8,945 bases of DNA from Candidatus Omnitrophota bacterium (GTDB lineage Bacteria; Omnitrophota; Gorgyraeia; 2-02-FULL-51-18): assembly GCA_023247935.1 (NCBI GenBank), contig JAHFFM010000070.1:1-8945 (forward strand). Direction: 5' to 3'. The position numbers were made by a program, and so were the translations under genes. Each line of letters begins with the position of its first letter. Within the stretch, counting starts at the first letter, position 1. Of the stretch, positions 1-6,800 are shown piece by piece. Under the pieces are notes generated by a model. The model ran no database searches, was not told the DNA's origin, and was given only the letters and a program-made list of their open reading frames with translations.

Positions 1-737
1 TCGCTGTTTTTGACCACATCATCGTAAATGATCGCCAGATTGTAATGCGCATCCGCGTCATTCGGCCTGATTTCCAAAACTTTTTCATACTCCAGCACGG
101 CCGCCGGATAATTTCTTTGCTCGGTCAAAATGACGGCGAGGTTGTAATGCATGGTCGCCGTATCCGAACGGAGTTTCATGCGTTCCTTATTTTGGTTTGA
201 AATCTCCGAAAGCGTCCTATCCAAGTCTTTCTTGAGTTCTTCCGTTTTTTGATTAGCGGACAACCATTCCCCTTCTACAAGCTTGACGTATTCCTGCGTC
301 ATGCCAGGATTAGCCATGGCCGATTTTTTTTGTTTTTCTAAATTTGCGCTGGCTTTCTTCTGGCGAAGCATTTTCTCTTCCGCGTCCTTAAGCCTTGTTT
401 CCAATTCGCCGATTTTTCGGTTCTGCGCCTCAAGCGTTTTTTCAGCCTCATCCACGAGTTTTTTTAATTCCACTTGACGGCTGCTGGAAAGCGATTTGTC
501 CTGCTGCAGATTATTGAGTTGAGCGCTGAGGGTTTCCAGCTTCGCAAATTCCGCTTTTTTCTCTTCTTGAAATTTTTGGTTTTCCTGCCGCGTGCCCTCC
601 AATTCATTGCGAAGATTTTGAGTGATCTTTGTCGAACTTTTTAAATTCGAACGCAAATGCAGATTATCCGCGATAAACAGCGCGACGATAATGCCGCCGA
701 CCGCACCGAGAATAATTTTTTTATCCATTTTTTTCAT
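1..737 (-). CDS. Membrane-anchored coiled-coil/TPR protein (MshN-like), C-terminus beyond window
   Basis: This is the last gene of the secretin operon; 245 codons are visible before the left edge cuts it. I translated it by hand. Residues 1-7 are basic (MKKMDKK) and are followed by one hydrophobic segment at about 8-24, which fits a signal anchor with a short cytoplasmic tail. Residues about 30-190 are rich in K, E, Q and L in a coiled-coil pattern, broken near 141-148 by MANPGMTQ. A canonical TPR follows at about 194-227 (HYNLAVIL, A at the small positions, ending EIRPND), and a second starts at 228 (DADAHYNLAIIYDD). The start at 737 is preferred over the in-frame ATG at 728 because GAAAGG lies 8 bases upstream of it. 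The gene overlaps the secretin's end by 17 bases, which suggests translational coupling. TPR proteins with an N-terminal anchor accompany secretins in MSHA and type IV pilus systems (MshN, PilF classes) and help the complex assemble. The role here is inferred from context. Confidence 0.88.
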   Translation of the reverse strand, partial: MKKMDKKIILGAVGGIIVALFIADNLHLRSNLKSSTKITQNLRNELEGTRQENQKFQEEKKAEFAKLETLSAQLNNLQQDKSLSSSRQVELKKLVDEAEKTLEAQNRKIGELETRLKDAEEKMLRQKKASANLEKQKKSAMANPGMTQEYVKLVEGEWLSANQKTEELKKDLDRTLSEISNQNKERMKLRSDTATMHYNLAVILTEQRNYPAAVLEYEKVLEIRPNDADAHYNLAIIYDDVVKNS

Positions 738-2271
738 CGTCGTAACCTTTCAATGGCTTAGTCTGTTTGGTATCAAACTGAGTCATATCCTTCTCTGCGT
801 CAATGATATGAGGCGTCAAAAAAACGACAAGTTCTGATTTGTTTCTTGTTTCATGCACATGCTTAAACGCGTTTCCAAGAATCGGGAGATCGCCCAGCCC
901 GGGAAATTTATCCGTGTCGCTGGTTGTTTCATCGCGAATCAAGCCCCCGATGATGATAACATTCCCGTCTTTAACCATCACCCGGGTTTCAGCATTGGTG
1001 GTATCCACCACAGGGATTTTATCTCCTTCCGGCGTTTCAAAAAAATGATCCACCCGGCTGACTTCCGGACGAATCTTCATGAGAACAAAACCGTCATCAT
1101 TAATCACGGGAGTCACCTTGAGCTGGATACCCACGTCTAGAAAATTGACAGTAGTCGCGGTGGTGTTTCCGGCTGTCGCGGTGGTGGTTGAAGAAGTAGT
1201 ATAAACTTCTTTTGTTCCCACAAAAATTTTCGCTTCCTCGTTGTTTAAGGCTGTGATCCGGGGGCTGGATAACAATTTGGTTTCACCCACCGTTTTTAGA
1301 AATTTCATAATCGCGTCGATATTTATTTTGCCGAGTTTCCCGATAACCACTTGACCAAAAGTGGTTGTGGGATTAAAAGGAAAATGAGAATCAACCGTTA
1401 TCAACTCGCGCTGAATCAGCCGCTGCCAATCCACACCGAACTCAAATTCAGGAGTCAAAGCGACGCGCACAATTTTGGCTTCGATCAAAACCTGCTTGAT
1501 TTTGGCATCCAACTGGATCACGACTTTTTCAATTTCATCCATTTTTCCGGGAAGCGTATAGACGATAACGCGATTGTACTTATCATCGGCTTTTGCGCTG
1601 CCAAGACCTTTTGCGTCAAGCCTTGGCTGAAGATTAGCCACCACGTCGGCGGCATTGGCGTATTTCAGATTAAAAACGCGTGTCAGCATTTCTTTGTCCA
1701 CCGTTTCCACGGTTTGTCGGACCTGCTCCAGCTTTTCCGGCGTGTCCATGACCACGACCGTGCCGCTGTCATTGTCCGAAACGACGTTTCCCACGCGACT
1801 GATAACGGTTTGCAAAAGAGCCGTCACATCGGCGGGCTTGGCGTATTGAAGTTTAAAAATACGCGCCTGCCTTACCTCCGACCATCTCTCGCCGTGTATG
1901 GATTCATAATCGGACGCAGGCATCACATAAAAAATCTCGCCGCGTTTTTCGCAGGCCAGTTCATTCGAAATTAAAATAATTTCGAGGGCGTCGCGGATAG
2001 AAACATTATTCAAAGAAAGGGTTGCGCGGCCCTGCACGGTTTTGGACACCGCGACGTTGATTTCTGCTTTCTCGGATAAATAAACAAGAGCGTCCACGAT
2101 GTTCGTGTCATTCAAGGCCAATGTTACTTTTCTTGAGAGATTCGGATGATTCAGAATAAAGCTGGTGGAACTCGGCATGAGCTTTTCTTCGGAAAAAACA
2201 GAATGGCCGTCGCAAAAAATAATCATCGCTAAAAAAAACGCCGTAAAAATTTTAGCTTTTGGAAATCTCAT
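721..2271 (-). CDS. Outer-membrane secretin (GspD/PilQ superfamily, MshL-like)
   Basis: 516 aa, complete. Secretins form the multimeric outer-membrane channel of type II secretion and type IV pilus machines. Residues 1-27 look like a Sec signal peptide (MRFPKAKIF, hydrophobic core to about 20, likely cleavage after VFS). Residues about 48-117 resemble an STN domain (VTLALNDTNIVDALVYLS, then ATLSLNNVSIRDALEIIL). Two secretin N-type domains follow at about 135-192 (ARIFKLQYAKPADV) and 196-257 (TRVFNLKYANAADV). The secretin core spans about 258-491 with VLIEAKIVRV, a Thr-rich gate segment at 358-375, VNFLDVGIQLKVTPVI, the VPVVDTTNAETRVMVKDG stretch, GLIRD, and GLGDLPILGNAFK, ending LVVFLTPHII. 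Length and domain order fit the MshL type rather than long GspD proteins with three or four N domains. It starts 4 bases after the preceding stop and overlaps the next gene. Assignment to the superfamily is secure; which machine it serves is inferred. Confidence 0.96.
   Translation of the reverse strand: MRFPKAKIFTAFFLAMIIFCDGHSVFSEEKLMPSSTSFILNHPNLSRKVTLALNDTNIVDALVYLSEKAEINVAVSKTVQGRATLSLNNVSIRDALEIILISNELACEKRGEIFYVMPASDYESIHGERWSEVRQARIFKLQYAKPADVTALLQTVISRVGNVVSDNDSGTVVVMDTPEKLEQVRQTVETVDKEMLTRVFNLKYANAADVVANLQPRLDAKGLGSAKADDKYNRVIVYTLPGKMDEIEKVVIQLDAKIKQVLIEAKIVRVALTPEFEFGVDWQRLIQRELITVDSHFPFNPTTTFGQVVIGKLGKINIDAIMKFLKTVGETKLLSSPRITALNNEEAKIFVGTKEVYTTSSTTTATAGNTTATTVNFLDVGIQLKVTPVINDDGFVLMKIRPEVSRVDHFFETPEGDKIPVVDTTNAETRVMVKDGNVIIIGGLIRDETTSDTDKFPGLGDLPILGNAFKHVHETRNKSELVVFLTPHIIDAEKDMTQFDTKQTKPLKGYDDEKNG
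746..751 (-). promoter_or_regulatory. Ribosome binding site that decides the TPR protein start
   Basis: GAAAGG on the minus strand lies inside the 3' end of the secretin gene, 8 bases before the ATG at 737. The alternative ATG at 728 would be 17 bases away, which is too far. This favours the upstream start. Confidence 0.55.
1154..1186 (-). repeat. Direct repeat, two 12-base copies within the secretin gate segment
   Basis: The plus-strand word gtcgcggtggtg occurs at 1154-1165 and again at 1175-1186, in the same frame and 21 bases apart. On the coding strand it gives two TTAT-type stretches around AGN, within the Thr-rich segment at secretin residues about 358-375. It looks like a short in-frame duplication by slippage in a loop that tolerates low complexity. 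Confidence 0.7.
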
Positions 2272-2275
2272 TAAG

Positions 2276-2857
2276 TTACTTTAACTCCACGGTTTTTCCA
2301 TTTACCGAGACAATCACCTTGTTCTTTTCAATTTCTTTCACCTTGGCATTTTTGACACGGTCATTTCGTTTCGCAAAATAAGTTTTTCCGGTGCGAGTAT
2401 CTTCAAGAAGGGCGACGGGAGAATCATCCCAGTCCACCCCTACCAGGCGAAGTCCCCCATTCTCATCATCAGCGGCTATTCCTTCGCCGTTCTTCGGCAA
2501 ATTAGACGCCATGTTTTTGCTGATTGTTTTAACCATGTCCGAAACATAATGCAAACACACGAAAACCAGTACCACAGCCACAACCATCTTGAGCAGCTTA
2601 ACGACATCTTTGTTCGAAAGATCGATTTTAATTTTTGATAATGGGTTCTGCGCGGCGGGAATCGGCTCAGGCGCCTTTTCAGCCGCTTTTTGAACAGGAG
2701 CGACGGGTTCCGCGGGTGGAACGGATTCAACCGGTGCGGGCAATCTCAGAGAAACTTCCTGCCGTGGCTCGCTTAAAACTTCCGGATTTCCATCGATTAA
2801 ACGAAGCAGTCTTTCCCGATCGGAAGTGCCCGGTGCGGTGGGGTTAGGTTCTGGCAT
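2276..2857 (-). CDS. Bitopic inner-membrane protein with GspB/PilP/GspC-like periplasmic C-terminus
   Basis: 193 aa from the ATG at 2857. Residues 1-34 are charged. Residues about 35-72 are rich in P, A, E and V (LPAPVESVPPAEPVAPVQ) and form an extended linker. A single membrane segment lies at about 89-107 (LLKMVVAVVLVFVCLHYVS). This gives a cytoplasmic N-terminus and a periplasmic C-terminus. Residues 136-193 begin LRLVGVDWDDSPVALLED, continue TGKTYFAKRNDRV and end KVIVSVNGKTVELK, the small beta domain typical of GspC homology regions, PilP and GspB. In known systems this domain contacts the N domains of the secretin and links it to the inner-membrane platform. The gene sits between an ExeA-type ATPase and a secretin, overlapping the first by 14 bases and ending 4 bases before the second, which supports that role. 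An in-frame TTG at 2863 could start it two codons earlier, but its Shine-Dalgarno spacing would be only one base. Which subfamily (GspB, GspC, PilP or MshK) cannot be settled by eye. Confidence 0.88.
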   Translation of the reverse strand: MPEPNPTAPGTSDRERLLRLIDGNPEVLSEPRQEVSLRLPAPVESVPPAEPVAPVQKAAEKAPEPIPAAQNPLSKIKIDLSNKDVVKLLKMVVAVVLVFVCLHYVSDMVKTISKNMASNLPKNGEGIAADDENGGLRLVGVDWDDSPVALLEDTRTGKTYFAKRNDRVKNAKVKEIEKNKVIVSVNGKTVELK

Positions 2858-3677
2858 GGACAATCCTCGCTTCTTCGGTAATTAATTCTCGCATGGTTTC
2901 ACTGTCCACTTGCAACCTATTTTTAATAATCAAAGTTTCAAGCGCATTATGGCATAGCATCATGATACGTCTCGGGCATCCTTCGGTATGATGAAAAACC
3001 ATGTCCAAGGCGTCTTCAGAAAATAAAGGGACTTGTCTCCTGTATCCGGCCTGTTTCAACCGGTACCCAACAACCTCTTTAGTTTCTTTTATGCTGAGAG
3101 AATTCAAAATGTATTTGAGAGAAAGCCTGTCCCAAAAATTATGGATTTGACGAACTTGCGGCAAAAGTTCGGTTTGAGCGAAAAGCACGAGTTGAAGCAG
3201 TTTGCATTTATTGGTTTCATAATTCAAAAAAGTGCGCAGCACTTCAATGGCTTCTACATTCAATTTTTGCGCCTCATCGATGAGCAAAATCACGGTTTTA
3301 TTTTCGCTCACGCCTTTTTGAAAAAGATACGTTTCAATCGCTTTGCGGTAACCGTAAATCGTGGGAGCTTCAGGCTTGGTGTCAAACACATCCGAAACGG
3401 AAGCTAAAAATTCAAGTTCCGAATGAAAGCCAGGGTCCAAAATCATGCTGAATTCGTATTTCGTCCTGTCCTGGAACACATGGAAGAGCTTTCTTGCCAG
3501 AGTGGTTTTTCCGGTTCCCACGTCGCCCACCAAAAGACTCGCGCCGCGTTTTAATTTCACGGCGATCTCAAGCCGCAAAAGCGCTTCGCGGTGCTCGGCC
3601 GATTCATAAAAAAAAGCCGGGTCAGGACTGGTTGAAAATGGCTCTTCTTCTAAGCCAAAAACCTTAAAATAGCTCAC
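2844..3677 (-). CDS. AAA+ ATPase, ExeA/GspA-MshM type
   Basis: 277 aa. The N-terminus (MSYFKVFGLEEEPFSTSPDP) is the family's characteristic YFGL..PF..tPDP opening. The Walker A motif is GDVGTGKTT at 51-59 and Walker B is VILLIDEAQ at 129-137. LVLFAQTE at 163-170 is in the sensor 1 position, WDRLSL at about 182-187 carries the likely arginine finger, and GCPRRI at 233-238 fits the sensor 2 region. In Aeromonas, ExeA works with ExeB to place the secretin across the peptidoglycan, and MshM is its counterpart in MSHA pili. There is no C-terminal peptidoglycan-binding domain and no membrane segment, so this matches MshM in length rather than ExeA, which is about twice as long. The start is GTG. 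GGGAGG ends only 3 bases before it, an unusually short spacing, but no other in-frame start keeps the conserved N-terminus. First gene of the operon. Confidence 0.95.
   Translation of the reverse strand: MSYFKVFGLEEEPFSTSPDPAFFYESAEHREALLRLEIAVKLKRGASLLVGDVGTGKTTLARKLFHVFQDRTKYEFSMILDPGFHSELEFLASVSDVFDTKPEAPTIYGYRKAIETYLFQKGVSENKTVILLIDEAQKLNVEAIEVLRTFLNYETNKCKLLQLVLFAQTELLPQVRQIHNFWDRLSLKYILNSLSIKETKEVVGYRLKQAGYRRQVPLFSEDALDMVFHHTEGCPRRIMMLCHNALETLIIKNRLQVDSETMRELITEEARIVHART
2864..2868 (-). promoter_or_regulatory. Ribosome binding site that decides the GspB/PilP-like start
   Basis: GAGGA on the minus strand lies within the end of the ATPase gene, 6 bases before the ATG at 2857. It abuts the TTG at 2863, so the ATG is the better start and the protein is 193 residues long. 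Confidence 0.65.
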
Positions 3678-3680
3678 AAC

Positions 3681-3686
3681 CCTCCC
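3681..3686 (-). promoter_or_regulatory. Ribosome binding site of the ATPase gene, short spacing
   Basis: GGGAGG on the minus strand is a strong Shine-Dalgarno match, but it stands only 3 bases from the GTG start. The close spacing plus a GTG codon may keep initiation low, as would suit an assembly ATPase. That consequence is inference. Confidence 0.5.
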
Positions 3687-3706
3687 ATACAGAAACTCTA
3701 TCCTCC

Positions 3707-3735
3707 ATTAAAGCGTTTTTTAACAAAAAATACAA
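3707..3735 (-). promoter_or_regulatory. Weak candidate promoter for the secretin operon
   Basis: On the minus strand TTGTAT (3735-3730) is separated by 17 bases from TTTAAT (3712-3707). The -10 box matches the sigma-70 consensus at 5 of 6 positions and the -35 box at 3 of 6. It would give a leader of roughly 20 bases ahead of the GTG at 3677. It is the best candidate I found in an AT-rich gap that needs a promoter if the upstream terminator is real, but chance matches are easy in such sequence. Confidence 0.3.
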
Positions 3736-3743
3736 ATATTATC

Positions 3744-3774
3744 TAGAAGTTATCCCAAAGCGGGATAACTTCTA
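3744..3774 (-). terminator. Perfect 13-bp inverted repeat: hairpin or operator
   Basis: TAGAAGTTATCCC and its exact complement flank a 5-base loop (3757-3761). On the minus strand the hairpin is followed by GATAATATTTGTATTTTTTG, so the T-run starts about 12 bases downstream rather than directly after the stem. As a terminator it would be imperfect. It may act as a second transcription barrier behind the terminator at 3799-3825, as an mRNA 3'-end stabiliser, or, as DNA, as a dimeric regulator's site just upstream of the candidate promoter. The inverted repeat itself is certain; the function is not. Confidence 0.5.
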
Positions 3775-3798
3775 ATTCTATTAAGTAAAGGGAGGTTT

Positions 3799-3825
3799 AA
3801 AAAAGCCTGTTATTTAACGGCTTTT
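3799..3825 (-). terminator. Rho-independent terminator overlapping the giant gene's stop codon
   Basis: On the minus strand AAAAGCC-GTT pairs with AAC-(A)-GGCTTTT around an AAAT loop, with one bulged A. The stem runs straight into six T residues (3804-3799). The TAA stop (3812-3810) lies in the loop and the distal arm, an economical arrangement. It should end most transcripts of the giant gene before the ATPase operon. Confidence 0.65.
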
Positions 3826-6800
3826 AGCTCTTGATGTCTTTTTTCGAGCTCGGCCGGGGTGGCCACTTGGTATTCCAGCATCATTTGCTCGATTTCATCA
3901 TAAGAGGATTTAGGGTCCAGCTTGGGAGTTTTTGCCTTCACTTTGGTTTTTTGCATGTCTTGCTTTTTGTTCTGAATCACATTTTTGACGTCAGCTTCTA
4001 ATTTCTCACGATTTTTATCCTGAACCATCTTTTCGAGCTTTTGGTTCGCCAAACTCACGGATTTGCCCAAATCCGGAGGAATGACGACGGTGTTGGGAAC
4101 AATCGGCGTCTGAGACCCCTCTGAAAGCTGTTTTCGGCTTTCCTCGGCCTTTAAGATCAACTGCCTTAATTTGCTGTCGTCTTCGATAAAGGGCAGTATC
4201 GCTTTCCATTCATCAATGGCCTCGTTGATTTTTCCGCTTTCATACAAAAGCCGGCCTTTTTGGAATTTACCGTCGATAAAAAGCTGTTTGTCGCGGCGCG
4301 AATTATCCGCGGCCTCTCTTTGCAATTTGGAATCTTCAACCTGGGCCTGTAATTTGCCGCTGGCCTGGGCGAGGTATTGAGACATGTTTTCCGGCGTTTG
4401 GAATTTAATGGTTTTCTTTACCTCGGCCTCTTCGGCGGCTCTCTTGACGGCCAGGGAATTATCATAATTTTTAGAAACGCCTTCAATAAACTCTTTGATG
4501 CTCGATCCTTTTTCAAGATAAGGCGTAATCGTGGCCCATTCTTCAAGCGCCTCGGGAATACGGTCTTCTTCGTACAGATTTTTGCCTTTTTGGAAGGTTG
4601 TCTCGATCAAGGTTTGGCGATCCACGTAAGTCTGATCCGCGATTTTCTTTTGGGTTGCGGCGTATTGCGTCTGACTGCTCACGATTTGCTCGATGTCGTT
4701 GAGAAGTTTGGGCATCTCAGTCGGTGTTTTGAGCTTGCCGTCTTTTTTGAACTCGGCTTCTTGCGAGCTTTTTTGAGTTTCCAAAAGATGGCCATAAGCC
4801 TTTGTCACGGATTCAAGATAGTTTTTTGTTTCCGAATTTTCTAGAAGCGGTACAATTTCAGCCCATGCCTGAAGCGCATCCGATAATTTCCCGTCCCAAT
4901 AATATTTTTTGCCTTTATCGAATTTGGCTTGAACGTCCGCTTGCCGCGAAGCCAGCGTTTGCTCGGCATTTCGTTTGGCATTCTCAGCTTCAATGGTGGA
5001 AGCTTTTAATTTTTGCAAAGCGTCTGAAAGTTCGGTTGTGATATCCGACGGCATTTTGATTTTTTGCGCGCCGATAGCCAGCGCCTCTTCCTTGCTCTTG
5101 ATAAGTTTTAACCGCTCTTCATCCATTTTTGAAAATTCATTGATTGCGTTTTCAAGTTCCAGAGGATTTTCAAGCTCGGTTTGAACGGACTGCCATTCTT
5201 TCTTAGCTTCTTCTAAATTTCCCGCGCGAAACCATTCATTGCCTTTTTGTATGGTTCCAACCACTTTTTGCTCTCTGGATTTAAAGGCTTGTTCTGAAAT
5301 TTCACGCTGGGATTGCGTGTCCAAAGTTTGCGTTTTTAATTTTTGACTTGCTTCCTGAATAAGCAAAGAAAGGCCTTCCGGCATGTGAATCCTCTGGCTT
5401 TTCCTGGCTTCGGCGTCACCAGCTGATTTTTGCACCATCGCCAAATTCTGGTAATCCTGTTTCGCCTGATCAAACAAAATTTTAAGCGAAGTTTCGTTTT
5501 CCAATTCAGGAAGGATCGTGTTCCATTCGTTTAAGGCATCTTCATGACGCCCTTCATCAAAAAGGGATTTGCCCTTGGCATACGTGTTTTGAACCAAAGT
5601 TTTTCTGCTTTCAAGCGCTTGGTCGGCCTGCTTTTTACGGTCACCGGCAATTTCCGTTTCACCCTTGAGGCGGACAATTAAACCATTCAAAGATTTTTCG
5701 AGCTCATCAGGAGCGGTGATTTTGGAACTCTTGCGCGTTTCGGCTTCCACAGCCTGCCGATCCATGGAGTTTCTCGCTTCTTCCGAACGTTCCAATGTTT
5801 CAAGGGTTTGCTGCAATTCAACGCCGTTCTCAAGCTCCGGAAGAAAAGCGGACCATTCCGTAAGCGCTTCGGCTGTTTTTCCCTGCTCATAGAGAACTTT
5901 ACCTTTGGCAAACCGCTCATCCAGCAATGCAATGCGTTCCGCAAAAGATTTTTCCGCGACCTGTTTTTTCTGCTCTGCCAATTGGGTTTGGGATTGAATC
6001 TTTTGTTTCACTTCAAGCAAAAGAGGCGTAAGGCTGGCGGGCGCGGGCAAACGCATCGCTTTTCTGTCTTCCGCCTCTACCGCCGCTTTTTGTGCGGCAA
6101 TAGACTGGTCGTAAGTGGTTTGCAAATCCGCCATTAAAATCTTAATTTTTTCCTCGCCTTCAACGTACGTCAAAATCGAAGACCATTGGTTGACGGCTTC
6201 CGAATATTTTCCCTGATCAAATAACGTTTTTCCTTCATCAAACGTGTTTTGCACAAGTTTTTGAAGACCGGCAGTGCTTTGATCTGCGGCCATTTTTCTG
6301 TTTCGAGCTGAATCCAGCTGAACTTTTAGTTTGTCGCTGGTATCTTTTAAAAGCAGCGCCAAGTCTTGCGGTGTTTTGAGTTTTTGATCTTTTTTCTTTT
6401 CGGCTTCCACGGCCGCTTTTTGTTCCAGTGCCAGGTTTAACTGGTCCTGTTTCGCTTGGTCGAGTAAAACCTTGAGAACCGGCCCGTCATCAAGTTCGCC
6501 AAGAATGGCGGACCATTCCGCCAAAGCATCGGCCTGCAGTCCCTGATCAAAAGCTAGTTTTCCTTTAGCGAAACGGTCCTCCACAAAAGCCTGTCTGTCG
6601 ATAAGAGACTGCTCAGAGCTCATTTTACGGGATTTTGCGGCATCGATTTGCGCGCGAATTTGCCGGCCTGATTCCGCCAGAAGCTTGGATAAGTCGTCGG
6701 GTGGCTGTATTTTGTTTGATTTTTTGGACTCCACGATTTTCGCGTCAGCTTCCGTTTTCCGGACTTCTTCAATATCACCTTTTAAATTCTCCAAAGACTG

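Noticed and set aside
1351..1974. 207-codon open frame on the plus strand
   Set aside because: It lies entirely antisense to the secretin gene, whose domains are unmistakable; its translation has no recognisable domain and reads like a reverse-frame shadow.
2212..2214. Cys20 of the secretin as a lipoprotein site
   Set aside because: The residues before it are IIF; phenylalanine at -1 does not fit a lipobox. An ordinary signal peptidase I site a few residues later is more likely.
3033..3407. 124-codon plus-strand open frame
   Set aside because: Antisense to the ATPase gene, across its Walker B and sensor regions; no independent coding evidence.
3664..3708. Possible 14-residue leader peptide (MEDRVSVWEGCELF) on the minus strand ahead of and overlapping the ATPase start
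   Set aside because: It has an ATG and a stop just inside the ATPase gene, which could suggest coupling, but there is no ribosome binding site before it and the length is within chance for a gap this size.
3678..3809. tRNA or small RNA gene in the only intergenic gap
   Set aside because: No cloverleaf or other RNA-gene signature is visible; the hairpins are explained as a terminator and an inverted repeat.
4377..4844. 155-codon open frame on the plus strand within the giant gene
   Set aside because: Antisense to the repeat array. Similar plus-strand frames recur because the repeats recur (low stop density opposite a K/E-rich coding strand), and the translation is F/L-rich without family features.
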